In this document: in pieces, positions 36,207 to 48,415 of the stretch
How positions within the stretch are numbered: position 1 is the stretch's first letter
Layout of the letters: every line of letters starts with the position of its first letter
Source: Salvator merianae
Taxonomy: Eukaryota > Chordata > Lepidosauria > Squamata > Teiidae
Reading direction: 5' to 3'
Assembly (NCBI GenBank): GCA_003586115.2
Contig: QVOM02000042.1
Span: 31,425,679 to 31,489,678 of the forward strand
DNA: 64,000 nt
Translations under genes and position numbers: made by a program
Notes under the pieces: model-generated
Seen by the model: the letters and a program-made list of their open reading frames with translations, nothing else
Database searches by the model: none
What the model was told of the DNA's origin: nothing

Positions 36207-36601
36207 GGCCAAATCCACACTTGCCTGTTTAGAATGGGCCCTGAAGACTGGCTGGGTCATTCCTACACTTGCTGCAGGAACATTCCCATTCCTGTGCAGC
36301 AGTGGCAGGCATATGAATGGCTGATCATCTGGGATGTTCCATGCCTTGCTTCTGGACGTTGGATGTCCCACCCATCCCTAGCCATGATGGGGATGTTGTG
36401 TATTGTGTGCGAGGTGAGCTGGGGTGGGAGGCAACACCCAAGTGTCCCACTGACCCCATTCCCAGCTTTTAAGCTGTCTGCAGCAGGTAATGCTAGGGAA
36501 TGGATGGAAGTGCCTTGGGGACAGCTGCAGTGGATTGCAGTACAAACAATGCATTCCTGCGATCTTCCTGGAACTATCTCTAAGGCAAGTGCAAAAAGGC
36601 C
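36207..36601. mobile_element. Harbinger-like MITE, family G, 395 bp
   Basis: Left end GGCCAAATCCACACTTGCC and right end GGCAAGTGCAAAAAGGCC. The flanking triplets are CTA and CTT (one mismatch). A central inverted block GATGTCCCACCCATCCC...GGGGATGTTGTG (36361-36401) is shared with 37234-37690. Confidence 0.7.
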
Positions 36602-36770
36602 CTTCATGCTTATTTGAGGCCTCCTTGAAGTATGCCTATGATTTCTTTCACAGATCTGGATCCATTCTCATAAGGTTGATTTTCTTTTTTTTTTTAAAAA
36701 AAATTGGACTTGCTGGCTTAGAAGGCAAATATTTCAGCGCAATCACCCTACGAAGCACCTGTGACCAGTT

Positions 36771-36781
36771 CTTTCTTTCGT

Positions 36782-36817
<36 letters not shown>

Positions 36818-36870
36818 TCCTTCCTTCCTTCCTTCCTTCCTTCCTTCCTTCCTTCCTTCCTTCCTTCCTT
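36771..36870. repeat. (CTTT)n(CTTC)n compound microsatellite
   Basis: About 100 bp of pure pyrimidine tetranucleotides, CTTT units passing into CTTC units at about 36819. The FLSF/LPSF-repeat frame crossing it is an artefact. Confidence 0.97.
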
Positions 36871-37233
36871 CATATCTTAACTGTTTCAGAACAAGTGAAC
36901 TCTTTCCTGGCACTTCTAGTTTTTTTCTGCAGAATTAAATGTATGCATATCTAAATTAAATGTTTTGTGTTAGCAAAGTCTTATTAGATTCTTCCAGGAT
37001 TAGTTGCAGCTAATTTTCTTGAATGACTGCACTTTAACAAGGGAGCAAAAAACTGAACGTGTATCTCCAAGACTTATTTTCTATAAATTTTAGATTTGTA
37101 GTGCTGAATGGAATCTTGAATTGTATTATCTACCAGACTAAGACTCCATCCCAATGAAGTTTGAAAGGGGTGAAAATTGGGGTGGGAAGCTCAGAAATTC
37201 TGTGGGACTGAACAAAGTGTTGGACACACACTA

Positions 37234-37690
37234 AAGCCAGGTTCACACCAGTTTGGAATTGTCTCTGCAGACATTTCCAGGCTGGTGAAACACAGGAGCT
37301 GCTGGGGCCATTCATACCTACACGGCTGGAATAGGAATGCAAATGCCAGGCATCCCTGATCTTTTCTTGGTGGACATCCATGTCGGACATCCCACCCATC
37401 CCTTGCTGTAATTGGGCAAGGGGATGTTGTGTCTGGTAACATGAGGGCAGAGACTACCTTGAGGTTTGGACCTTCAAGTTTTGAAGGTCCAAATCTAAAG
37501 GCTCCTCACCTCGTACCACTGGAAGTGGTGCCAATGCATTGTTCCTGCCACTGCAAGAATGCTTGTAGACAGGTGGAACTTTCTGAGAGAGGCTCAGACA
37601 ACTGCAGTTCAATAGAGGCTGTATCCAGGTGTGGCTGCAGCCTTCCAGTGGACAGCGTAGGATATTCCAGAAGGTAAGTGCGAACAGGCC
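37234..37690. mobile_element. Harbinger-like MITE, family G, 457 bp
   Basis: Left end GCCAGGTTCACACC (slightly decayed), right end GGTAAGTGCGAACAGGCC, flanked by CTA on both sides (37231-37233, 37691-37693). Shares the GACATCCCACCCATCCC...GGGGATGTTGTG core with 36207-36601. Confidence 0.72.
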
Positions 37691-37693
37691 CTA

Positions 37694-38288
37694 TGCGCCT
37701 CACCATTGCTCCTGGATACATATAAATCCTATATATAGTATAGTACAGTTTTAAACTAAAGGAGGACTACAAACAAGTAACATTCAAACTAGATGTTATA
37801 CGAAGGTACATGACCAGAGGTGCTTGGAAAGGGGGATAGGCTTTATTGGTTCAAAATACTTCAGCATGTGCCTTTATCAAGTTAGGAATCTATTTTAAAA
37901 CTAATACATTTACCCAGTTCCCTTCACCATTTAAAACCTCTTCTTCCTTTATGCTTCCATGTCTCACAGATGCAGCTATCATGACCTTTGAAAGGGTTGT
38001 TCTAAGCGAATTAACAGCAATTTATCTCTATCAAGGTCTTGGTTTTTTCTCAGTTATAATGGCCAAATTGGCTCAAGATTCCCCTAAGTTTCAAAGGTGG
38101 AGCTATAGCTCTTCTTAACTGTGTTTGATTACAAACAAGAAGTTTTACAATTATCATACAATAGAGTTTATTCAGCATGTGCTAATAACAATCATATTAT
38201 TTTTTCAAAAGATATCACTATTACTTTAGAGGAAAGTTTTTGCTTTTAGGGTACATTATGAAAGATGAGTATGCTTTTTTAAGGAATC
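37694..38288. other. No gene recognised
   Basis: Short overlapping frames only. Confidence 0.5.
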
Positions 38289-38291
38289 CCA

Positions 38292-38900
38292 GGGCCTATT
38301 CACACTTTGGCCTAGCAAGCATTGAGAAAGCTTGCTATGCAAGTGCGCCCACACCAGAAGACGCCCGAAGTGACAAGGATGCAGGCTTAATCCACTTCTG
38401 GTTGCGGATACTGCTGGTGCACTAAGTAGTCATCTGCAATCTTACCTAAAGCTCATACTGAGCTTCAGGTAAGGTTGCATTCACACTTACCTGCATGGAG
38501 GCACCCATCTTGCATGTAATGTGCCCATTGTGCATGTCTGATACATGATCATGCATACACGATGGGGCAATGGGGCAGTGGGGCCTGCCTCTATAGTGTG
38601 GGCCCCATTGGGCCCGTGTGATGCCCCAATTGGCTCATGATGCCCCAGTTGGACCCACAATGCTGGATGGGGCTGTGTGATGCCCAGTCTGGAGTTCTGG
38701 TGCCCAATCAGGCGAATGCCCAATGGTTGCCGCGGCAGTGGCTGGCAAGTGGCTGGCCACTGCCATGGCAACCGGCAGGTCTGCGCAGCTTCAGGTAAGT
38801 TTGTAGCCCCATAGTATGGATGGTGTTTGCATGTTGGGGTCTATTCCACTTTAGAATGGGATGATTATCCCATTCTAAGGTGGAAGCTGCAAACAGGCCC
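38292..38900. mobile_element. PIF/Harbinger-like MITE, 609 bp
   Basis: Ends GGGCCTATTCACACTTTGG and GCTGCAAACAGGCCC, flanked by CCA (38289-38291, 38901-38903). The interior has repeated GCCCCA(T/A)TGGG-type blocks at 38570-38690 and an internal second start-like motif (TTGCATTCACACTTACC, 38477-38493), so it may be a composite of two related elements. Confidence 0.75.
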
Positions 38901-38913
38901 CCAGACTCAGAAC

Positions 38914-39130
38914 TAAAGATGTGCTGAGCTGGTTCAGGTTTGAACCTGGTGAAATTGAACAGGGGGCACTGAAAAGGTTCAAGTTCAAACCAAACATCCT
39001 GCCTGTTCAAAAAGAAAGTTTGAATTTAACCAAAGGGTTGTTCAAACAAACCTACTGAACACATCCTGTTTGATCTGAGATTTGAAGGTGTTCAAAAGAT
39101 TCACATTCAGACCAAACAAAGGAAAAAGGT
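38914..39130. mobile_element. hAT-like MITE, right end missing
   Basis: TAAAGATGTGCTGAGCTGG at 38914 is close to the left end of the 29955 element, and the following GGTTCA/TGAACC-rich interior matches that family. No right terminus or 8-bp duplication was found. Confidence 0.45.
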
Positions 39131-39203
39131 TGAATTAGAACTGGTGCCATAGGTCAGTCCATGCTTTGTCCAATGTGGATGAAGTGTGATGGGGCTAGGA
39201 TTT

Positions 39204-39290
39204 GGCCTAGTTCACACTAGTGCAGGGACTGCTGCCCCTTATTCTGGAATTTGTTCCAGAATAAGGGCAGTGCGGAAAGAAGAGAAGCCT
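39204..39290. mobile_element. Short hairpin, partial Harbinger-like MITE
   Basis: GGCCTAGTTCACACTAG at the left, then a hairpin with arms CCCTTATTCTGGAA and TTCCAGAATAAGGG (about 39236-39267). The same CCTTATTCTGGA block forms the arms of 45200-45373. The right terminus is decayed. Confidence 0.5.
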
Positions 39291-40469
39291 AAGAAGAGAA
39301 GCATGATCTAGTCATATCTGAAAGTTGACTTTAAAACATCTGCAGTGGATTCTGGGTGTAGTTTTTTTTCATAGATGACATAATGTCTATGTTTTGTGTA
39401 TTTGTGGCAAGTATATTTGCACACACACTTGTATGAGAATTTTTTTCAGGAGTCACTTTGATTATAATCAAAGTCAAATATTTCCATAAGTTTAAGCTAA
39501 GGAATTATTCCATAATGCAGGTATTATGAAGGTACAAATATTCTTAATTTTCCTTCTTTAGCTTTTTCAGGTGTGATTTGGTGCCCAATAAAAATTATCT
39601 TAGATGTTTATTTTTGTTGTTTATAAATAGTTTTGTTATTGAAGTTGTGAAACACCTTATTGATGTGAATCTTTAATGCTGTTCCCATAAACTTTGAATG
39701 ACAAGATTTGGTTACCCTTCTCAAATGAATAACAATTACGATAATAAAGCTTTCGTGCTAATTTTGCACAGTCTTTTAATTTAAAGTTTTATAATTTGAA
39801 ATAAAAGAGTGATCAATTTATGTAAATCTAAAGTGTGGAGAAAATGCTATTCTAAGCTGACCACGTAAATGTTTAGCTACTTCTATCTAATGCATGTTGT
39901 TTAGATAATTTTTGCAAATGATAGATAATTGTTTTAAAAGGTTGTATTCCCAATTATGATATATACTGCTGTGCTCCATGGATCAAAAGAGCAGGCATTC
40001 CATTTGTAGTATCTTTTGAAGAATCCTTTATATGACTGAAAGGTGCTCCTAAAAACATCACCATGTTTATCAAAGTGGTATAGTGACAGCCAAATTACAG
40101 CAACAATAGGCAGTAGAGGTTACCATCTTTCTAAAGTGCTTATTTTCAACCTTAAAAAAAAAAAGAAAAAAACAAAATTACAGATTGTTGAGTGTCAAAG
40201 CAATCATCAAGATGAACTGTATCACACTGATTTTACTACTGCTTAGAGTGGCATCTGCTGTGGTAATGAGGAAAACCTTAACATACTAAAAACATAAAGA
40301 TTACATATAGAATTACTTTTTGTTTCCAGAATTACAACTGTCTGTCACACTCCAGAGAGCTGTCTACAGTTTTTCTCTGATCAGAAAGAGCCAGTATAGT
40401 GTCAGTCTATAACCTAGGGTAACTTCTATATCCGCATCACAGAAGCTTACTGTATATAATGCTCCTGGC
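39291..40469. other. No gene recognised
   Basis: AT-rich sequence with A-runs (40153-40172). No identified element. Confidence 0.5.
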
Positions 40470-40835
40470 CTGAAAAAAATGTTCTGGGCCTGGATTGCAG
40501 TGGGTGGCATGGAGATGGGTGGTCTGGCCTAGCTTTGAAACCAGGGAACAAAAGTTTCACAACCTTGAAATTGCAAGCTGAGGACATTTTCCCACACCAC
40601 TGAAAATGGTCCTAGAAGTAGACCATCTTTCAGAGCCAGAGACAATGTCCTTGTGTCTGGAATGCAGTCCGGGACATTCCTGCTATTGCTAGTTGGCCAG
40701 CACATAGTCTGGCCAGCACACAGATCAATTTGAAGTGGTCTACCACTGGAGCACTCCCAACCACAATTTCCAATCCCAGGAGTGGACCAGGCATGAGGCC
40801 CAGGTAGCCACTGTGTTCCGGGGTGTGTGTGTGTG
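40470..40835. mobile_element. Decayed Harbinger-like element, family B-related
   Basis: Contains a decayed copy of the family-B core (CAGGGAACAAAAGTTTC at 40542-40558) and blocks shared with 17650-18215. Termini were not found. Ends next to a short (GT)n at about 40822-40838. Confidence 0.4.
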
Positions 40836-40849
40836 TGTCATGCAGGTGC

Positions 40850-40980
40850 CTAAGTTTCTTTGGGTTTGAATCCCCACTACATGACTTTGGAGGAGTTGTT
40901 GCCTCTCCTACCTCACAAGGTTATACTGAGAATAAAATGAAGAGGAGGAGAATGGTAAGCATTGCGAAATAGATATCATA
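40850..40980 (+). mobile_element. tRNA-derived/CORE-type SINE
   Basis: A Pol III B-box-like GGGTTTGAATCCCCAC at 40862-40877 is followed by CCTACCTCACAAGGTTAT and GAATAAAATGAAGAGGAGGAGAA, the characteristic tail section of amniote tRNA-derived SINEs. The 5' tRNA head (A box) is poorly preserved. Confidence 0.65.
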
Positions 40981-43139
40981 AAGTTTGACTAGGAGAGATA
41001 GGACTTATTAAATAAGTATGCTTAACTGGAGGGCAGGAGTTGTAGCCATGTGCTTCTCAGCATCCTTTACTTTGAAAGTGAAGTGCCAACGAAAAGAGAG
41101 CTCCGCCAAGGCATAGACACTTCTGGACATTGTGTGAATAATGTGCAATTGGCATATTATTGGCATTCAGGCTGGAAGTACAGAATTATGCTCAGAGAAT
41201 CTGAGAGTTCTGTATCAGGCCATAAAGTTCCAAAAATATACTTTTAAAATACAAGCCATTGCAAAATATGTTGTTTGCAAAGAAGAGTTGAGGAAATCTG
41301 CATTTTCTAAGGATGACCATACAGAAAATAATCTGTATGGGACTAAGAAAAAAGTGTTATTTGACAACCCAGACCAACCTCTATGTACAGTAACTATCAG
41401 AGAGATCTTTTTCTGAAATGTTGGATGGGATTAATGCATTCAGATTGAACCTATTGTTCCTACTCCAATTGGATGATTGTATGCAGTGGAGCCAAGTCAT
41501 CAACTTGGATATGTAATCAAAATCCTCTCTGTTCTGAAACCAGAACTTCCTGAGTCACGTATTTCCTTTGTTCCTTTTCCCACCACTTCTCTATCCCCTA
41601 CTTCACCATTCACCTGAATGGAACCTCCAATCCCTGCCCTTTGGGTTGTATCTTCTCTTTATTTAATTTTCCTGCCTCTCTTCTCACCTTGAGATTGTCA
41701 TTTACCTGTATGGGATTCCTGCCCCCCTGCCCTGGACTGGGCATTAGGGACAGGGTCTCTGCCCTCAGATTTAGAGACTATAAAAATAAGACACTGGGAG
41801 CATTGCCCCCTCTGGTCTTTCATCACTCTTACAGTTCTCTTTCTGTCATTCCCTACAGTTTCACCCCCATCAGCTTTAAAGTTACCAGTCTTATCTCCAC
41901 TATCTGCTCCTACATCACTGGAATAAGCTTTTCTGGTTTTCTCCATTGGTCCTGCTGCTTAGAAGCTTTGGATCCAGTTGCCACTGTGTGCTACCTTCCA
42001 GCCTGAAGCCGCCTGCTGCATCGTAAAACTCTTGCACTTGCTAGCTGTCTGTCTGCCTATAGACAGCTAATTTTCCAGCTTTTCAAACTGCACTCTAGCT
42101 AAGCAGCAAAGTTTGGCTGTTGTGTGAAACTTCCTTTCCACAGCTCCAGCAAAGAAGTTCTCCATGTCCAGTTTCATCTCATCCACCTGAACGTTGTGCC
42201 CAAGTCAGTTTCACATTGGCAAGGGTGAGAATCAACTGTTCCTGGTTAGGTTAAAGCTCCTGGATAGTGTAGGGTATTTTTAGGTTAGGTTCTTTCCTTC
42301 CTCTTCTCTGTGCCTTTCAGATTGCCAAAGTTCACCTCAGATCACCTCAGCATTGATATTTTTCCTTTGCTGAGGTACTGCTCCTTATTTGCCCACTGGA
42401 AATTGCCATTTTCCTCTTTTGATGCTTCTTTTCTAATAACATCTTTTTTTTAATTGAAGAAACTGCCTTTTGGAGTCTAACTTGCCTGATGCTTGTATTG
42501 TTTTAATGGAGTACTTGCCAATTTATCATTATTTAAGCTATAAAGCGCTAAAGATCTCTTTGGGATTCAGGATTAGACTAGCTAATTTCCCTACACAATA
42601 CACATGTCTAGACCGCAACTGGTAGCAAGGTGAAATCAGTGAAATCAGCAAGGTGAATAATTTTGACCTTCAGACTGGTAATGTCTATGAACACTTGAAA
42701 ACATTAGAAATTGATTTCAGACCAAAGGAATTTCTTGTGACCATTGCCAAAGCAAACTTTTAAAAGCAGGAGTGACTGAGAATATGACTGCAGGCAGAAG
42801 GTCCTGGAACTGGCAAGTGCCAGTTTGTTGACTTCATTTGAAGCCTGTGGAGCACAATACTCCTTCCTTTGTTCATACCTGGAATGGATCATTTGTCAAT
42901 GCTTCATGGGTTTCAAACAAAGTTGACAAAGCAAAATATGCTCCTGTTTAAAATAAGCACCACTTGATTTAGACTGCCAAAAATTAACTGAATTTCTCAA
43001 GTCCTACTTCTGGCAATATTGTGGGGTCCAAAAAACCCAAAACTTTTTGTTGCTACTGCAGTTGTTGTTGTTGGATAAGAAGAAGCCTAAAATCCAGGGA
43101 TGATACAGGCATACACACCAAAGATGGCCTTTAGTTGAA
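40981..43139. other. No gene recognised; promoter-like spot
   Basis: A 121-residue frame at 41641-42006 has low-complexity S/T/P/F content and no domain. ACTATAAAAATAAG at about 41778 is TATA-like and preceded by GC-richer sequence, possibly the promoter of an old mobile element. The rest is unassigned. Confidence 0.4.
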
Positions 43140-43290
43140 GAAACAGCATCCTCACCCCATGTAGGCACTGTTATTGTTTCAGCTAATTTATTTTACCTGT
43201 ATTTATCATGATTTTATTATGACCTGCCCTGAGACATTTGGGTATAGAGTGAGTTATAAACAACCAACCAGTCAACCAACCAACCAGCAG
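43140..43290 (+). mobile_element. Possible L2-like LINE tail with (CAAC)n
   Basis: TTATTATGACCTGCCCTGAG...GAGTGAGTTATAAACAA resembles an L2-type terminus, followed by CAAC-type tandem units at about 43262-43288. Confidence 0.4.
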
Positions 43291-43519
43291 CTATAGAGGA
43301 TTGGTCCTTGAAAACAGGGGGAAATGCCTTATCCAATCAAATTAACAAACATAAAAAAGTTAGAAAAGATGGTCAAAAATGGAACTAATTTTTTGAGGAA
43401 TTGTGTCTCTTCATTTAATAAAGGTACAGTTAAGTTTTTGATCTTATTTCACTTCAGAAATCAAGCTGCAAGCATGGTCCCAAGGCAGGGAAAGAGACGT
43501 TTCATTTTCTTTGAAGTAA

Positions 43520-43785
43520 CCAAATAGATAAGTAGCCCCCAGACTATGGAATAGTTTCCCTGCCAAGGTGTGCCGCGCACCTTCAGGAGTTCAGTGAAGA
43601 CGCATCTAAGGTGCATCTATTTACCCTGACTTTTGGCTGAAGAAATAACTTCCCTTCTTCTCATTCAGCCTCGTATTGGTTTTAGTGAATTCATTTTATA
43701 TTTTGTTTTTATTGCTATACCCATTCTGAGACCTTCAGGTGTAGGATGTAATAAAAATGCAAATAAATAAATATGAAGTAAATAA
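43520..43785 (+). mobile_element. L2 LINE 3' end
   Basis: The start reads as the L2 ORF C-terminus (a PRLWNSLPAKV-like block at about 43538-43570) and the end as the L2 tail, finishing in an AAATAAATAAATA repeat near 43772. 5'-truncated. Confidence 0.65.
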
Positions 43786-44362
43786 TCTGAGGCCAGCATC
43801 TACTCTAAAAAGCAAGCCAGACTAATAAGCAAAACATGGACTGCAAGTATAAAAGATCCAGTTGCAAAATCAGTAATCTATGCAGGATATACAATGAGTC
43901 CTACCTGGAAGGAAAAATGACTGCTGGGGATGGAGGCTGGCCATTATCTGCCACAAATATCATGTGCAGCTGCTGCCAAAATCCCTGTGCATGTTGGGAT
44001 AGAAGCCAAATTCATTTCCAATGTGATAGTGTATTTTGCTGGTCACAAATAACTTGAATGTATGCCAGAATTGCTAATAGTCAACGTCATATTTCTATGT
44101 TTAAGTATCTGCAGTTTGCAGCATAAGAGACTTTCTGGGGAAAAAATTCAAAGTGAAGGGGAAGTAGTTTTAAAAGGGTTCAACAAAGCCAGGATATGGC
44201 ATGCCTTGGAGAGTGTGTGTGTGTGTAGGGGGAGAAATGCCAGTTTGGAATGCAGAGGCATTAGTAAAAACAGGGCTGTTTAAAAGCAGAGGGGAAACGG
44301 GAAGATTTGATATAAATAAGTTAATACTGGGATATCTTGATTGATTTTTACTATCTTGTTTC
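43786..44362. other. No gene recognised
   Basis: Short frames only; short (GT)n at about 44214-44226. Confidence 0.5.
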
Positions 44363-44960
44363 CTTTTTTTTTTTTACATAATAATAATAATAATAATTAA
44401 AGATAATATAACGAAGCAAACAGAAACAATTAAAACAGAAACTTAAGTAGAGTTGGTGGGAAAAAACGAGTTCATAAGTAAAGATTAATCCGGAATGGAA
44501 GAGTCTGGCATAACAGGTGTTGCAACTAGAAACGGTTGCTAGACAGTGTAAAAGTCCATCATAGCTGTAGTACCTTGCAACTGTTTATATTGACACGCTA
44601 TAAGTTTGAGGGAAAGTAGATGCCAAACACGTGAGTACTGAGTACCATCACTGAATTCTGAAATTTTGTGATTTTTCCGGCCTTCTGTGATAACCTGCCT
44701 GGCAGCTGTCAGCAAGTCCAATAGAATCCTAGTGGTACTGGTAGACTGGATACCATGAGGCCAGTATTGAAGCAAGCAAAGTTCAGGTGAGAGCTCAACT
44801 CCTAAATGTAAGAATTTGTTAATTTCAGTGAAGACCAAATTCCAAAATGAACACACAAATGCTGAGTAATATTTCGTCTATGGCTGTGTCTGTGTCCACA
44901 CTTGCCCTCAAACAGGATACAAAAATGGGATAGTACTTCCCTAGTTCTGCACCCACTATC
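44363..44960 (-). mobile_element. L1 LINE 3' end, antisense
   Basis: A T-run at 44363-44375 is the poly(A) tail of a minus-strand insertion. The minus-strand frame at 44539-44856 reads CSFWNLVFTEINKFLHL, then ELCLLQYWP and ILLDLLTAARQVIT, matching the C-terminus of L1 ORF2 (FW..V...IN....L....PELALL......LLTAAR). The frame upstream towards 44960 is broken. An (AAT)n tract borders the T-run at 44378-44397. Confidence 0.75.
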
Positions 44961-45199
44961 CTCACTTCTTCCATGCCTTCTCGCTTCACATGTCCACATA
45001 CCAAGGTGTGTGTGTGTATGAACTTTTCAACAGTTACATTGGCTGTCAGAAAGGGCAGTCACAGTGCTATGGAACCTGTTAGAATCAGGCTTCATTGTAA
45101 AGCACTCTGCTGGCCATTTAGCATAGACAGTCATACCTGTGTCCAGCTGGTATGTAGACAATCTGGGGGAATGCCATTAAGAGATTCTGTTCTCTTTTA

Positions 45200-45373
45200 G
45201 GCCCTTTCTGCACTAGGCCTTATTCTGGATTATATCGCAGATTAGGAACTTTCCATCTGCATGCTAGTGCAGACTACAACAGGCCCCAATCTGCTGTAGT
45301 TTGCACTAACAAGAGGATGGCAGGCTCCTATCCTGGGATATAATCCAGAATAAGGCTTGGTGCAGAAAGGGTC
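45200..45373. mobile_element. Hairpin MITE, family E, 174 bp
   Basis: About 42-bp terminal arms: GGCCCTTTCTGCACTAGGCC at the left and, reversed, GACCCTTTCTGCACCAAGCC at the right, continuing through TTATTCTGGATTATATC. TTA flanks both ends (45197-45199, 45374-45376). Confidence 0.92.
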
Positions 45374-45376
45374 TTA

Positions 45377-46415
45377 GATTTCATATTTATTTTAACAGGG
45401 CTTCTCCATACAGAAAGAAGAAAGAAAAGCCCAACACAATGTGATCATAAGAATACCAATGGATAAGAAAGAGAAATGAGAGGGAAGGTCAGATTTAGAA
45501 AAGAAAGCTTTTCCCTAGAATATTTGGGGAGATTTGGAATAAGGAAAGAATATATGACAATGGAAGAGAAAAATATCACTGAATAGAAAAAGACATAGAT
45601 ATGAAGACAGAGTGATGGTATTAGGGAACGGAAGGAAGAGAACCAGAGAGACAGGTGGGTGTAAGGGTTGTGTCAAGGTGAAGTGAATCTGAAATGGGTC
45701 AGTGAATCAGACTTCATCTAAATGAACTCATTTTGAGCATCCTTAAACTTATACTACAGGTGGGTGTAAGAAGCAAAAACGAATTAGAAACAGCTCCTTT
45801 AGGTATTAAATCAAAGTCCAAAGGTCACTTCACTGTGAAAACAACTATGGATTTTATCTGTCTAGATAATTAAAACATCATTGAATGAAAAGCTAACAAT
45901 GAAACATGGCATGTATTTAAAAAGCTGTTTGAATTCTTTCTGTGCAGAGAAATTAGAATACGCTGAAGTTCTAAACTTTATTTCAGAAACTTATCAACAT
46001 ATAGAACATTATCTTCTCATTTCTGAGACACTAAAGATTGCCAGGGTTGCATTCTTTCTGGTTCGAAGCATAATAAATTTGCTGGTGAATTTTCTCAGTC
46101 TGTTTTTTCAGTGCATTACTCATGAGTAGGTGCAAAACACAGTTTCAAATGTTTTTTAAAACATTCAGAAAAGTACACTACCCCTCAATTTGACATAAGT
46201 GTTTATCAGGTAGGACACTTAGCAAACTCCCCTTGGAATTAGGTGAATGTTTATCTTAGCTTATCTGCAAATGAGGATGCATTCATATGGGGCAAAGAAG
46301 TGGAGTGTCTGTTGTTATCAAATATGCCCTGGCACTCTGTACATGCCCAGAGACTTTGGGATCTTTTTAAGAATTGGGGTTGGGTCTTGACAGACAAGCA
46401 ACTGGTAGTCAATCC
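45377..46415. other. No gene recognised
   Basis: Purine-rich at 45400-45660; no identifiable element or exon. Confidence 0.5.
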
Positions 46416-46592
46416 TTAGGGAGGGGAAAATAACCAACGAGGTTCTTAAATAATATTATATTTATTAAAAGTGAAAGAACAATTCAGAAGTTCATAGGGA
46501 GGGGAAAAGTTTTTAGGGAGGGGAAAATAACCAACCAGGTTCTTAAATAATAATATATTTATTAAAAGTGAAATTAGAACAATTCAAAAGTT
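46416..46592. repeat. Recent tandem duplication, 97-bp period
   Basis: A unit running from TTAGGGAGGGGAAAATAACC to AACAATTCA-AAGTT occurs at 46416-46492 and 46512-46592 with few substitutions and one 4-base insertion. GGGAGGGGAAAA is also present a third time at 46497-46508. Confidence 0.9.
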
Positions 46593-47791
46593 GATTTTAA
46601 ACAGCTTTAAATGGTACACAGAATCAGCATGAAGTATTAGCAATCAATAAGCATTACACAAGTGAAACCAATATAAGCCTGGAAATAGCAGTTTTCACAG
46701 GCAGAGAGAAAGGGCTATAAATAATCTGCTACTCAAGCACTGCTTGACACTTTTCAATGGACTAGAGAATTTCACTTAATTGAGAATGTCTTGGTGGCTC
46801 AGGGCTGATTTTCTTTATCCCCCCCCGCCCCCCCCAGTTGAAGCCCACAACCCAACCTGGCTGTTCAACCTTCTCTCTGGTATAAACTGGTAACTGTCAT
46901 GCAGAATTCACATTTTCACTCAACCTCAAGCTTGCTCTCATGTAAAAACACTGACTTGGCTAAAAAGCTGAAGGGAATTGGACTGTATTTACCTACTCTG
47001 AAGACATTACCAGTTATTTCAAATCCTTGCCAAGGAAAATGGGGGAGGTGTTGTTTAAGAAAAAAAGGTTAAGGATAAAGAGAGATAAAGGTTCATCTAG
47101 AATAGAATGGAATGGAGATTCCCAAAATATAGAAAGAAGTGATAATCTAGGTTTATCATTGTAATAATACAGAAATATAGTGTTGTGTATGTTGATGATG
47201 TATCTTGGTCTAAATTAATTTTTTTTTTAAATACAGTAAAAAAAGGAAAAGGTTAAGGAAAAGGGTCAAGGCTCATTCTTCCAGAGCTCAGTAGAAGCAA
47301 ATAGGATAATGGGATAGTTGTTCTACCTCACTCCTAACTTTTAAGCCAAAGCAAAGACCCCCAAAGACCCTTGAATACATTGACAAGAAATAACTGGGGT
47401 GCATGCCTTCTCAGACATTATATCCTGTGCCAAAGGGGAAGCGAAATTTAACTTGGCTTGTACAGCAGCAAAGGAGAGAGAAGTTCCCAAGTTCTCTTTC
47501 ATTTTTTGGGTTCAAACCTCACTCTTTTTATACTTTTAAATCTACTGTGGTCTTGCTTTCAGTACCACACAAGGTCAATCATTAAATGCCTGCTTCATTT
47601 ACTCCAGTGAAACCAAATAAAAATTGGTTGATGAAAATAAAACCTTTGCTTGTTTACTTTTTTTTTAATATCACACTTCTGATTCTTATTGAGGATATCT
47701 TCTGTTTTATTTTTCATGCTTACTGCTTTAATGGGAAACAAACTAGAGCTGGCAGATATGCAAAAAAAAGGGGATCAACTCCAAGTGTCAT
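46593..47791. other. No gene recognised
   Basis: Contains a C-run at about 46820-46837 and A/T-runs near 47220-47250. 46370-47400 has TTTATTAAAAGTG motifs that could be an antisense LTR polyadenylation signal, but ends were not found. Confidence 0.4.
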
Positions 47792-47794
47792 ATT

Positions 47795-48412
47795 GGGCCT
47801 TTTTGCACTGTAGCGGTAGACCGTTCCAGTCCGCTCGCTAGAATGGAGTGTTCGCACTGCCGCGAGCGCGTGCCTCACCCAATCCTGACCGCTTCGTACC
47901 CGATCCGAACCCGAAGCTGGATAAGGCAAGACAATAAAAAAGATGTCTTTATCCCGACCTGCGCGACGGAGTGAAGATCGGGCATGGTGCTTTCGCACTG
48001 TTTGCCTCGGCATCGGGCATGGCTGGCGCGGCTACGCATGCGCGCTCCGCTGCTTCGCATCCAGGGTGCGAAGTTTGCGTACCCCGCTCTGCTTCTTCGT
48101 AACCCGGTATGAAACTTCGTACCCGGGATAGCCCTTTCGGCTGAGTAACCGAGCTGCCGTTACGAAGCCGGCTTCGTAACCAGCCCTCTGGGTACGAAGT
48201 GGGTGCGAAGGTGCGAAGCAGGTGCGAAGCGGGTGCGAAGCGGGTACCGAACTAGCGGCTACCAAACTAGCGGCTACCATTCGCACTGTTCCCTCTGCTA
48301 GTCGGCTTCGGGTCCATTCCGCTGGCCGGGAGTGCGAATGGCACTGAGCGTTCCCCAACCTCTCCGGTCCGAAGCCTGGGAACGGTCTACCGAGCTCAGT
48401 GCGAAAAGGCCC
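47795..48412. mobile_element. PIF/Harbinger-like MITE, family A, CpG-rich, 618 bp
   Basis: Ends GGGCCTTTTTGCACTG and CAGTGCGAAAAGGCCC, flanked by ATT (47792-47794, 48413-48415). Strongly CpG-rich. 48180-48245 is a tandem array of GGTGCGAAG-type units. Clearly the same family as 16727-17295. Confidence 0.92.
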
Positions 48413-48415
48413 ATT

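Noticed and set aside
36490..36954. 154-residue plus-strand frame rich in FLSF and LPSF repeats
   Set aside because: It is the translation of the CTTT/CTTC microsatellite and the end of a MITE, not a protein.
41641..42006. 121-residue plus-strand frame as a secreted or membrane protein
   Set aside because: No signal-peptide-like start, low-complexity S/T/L/P content, and no homology that I recognise.
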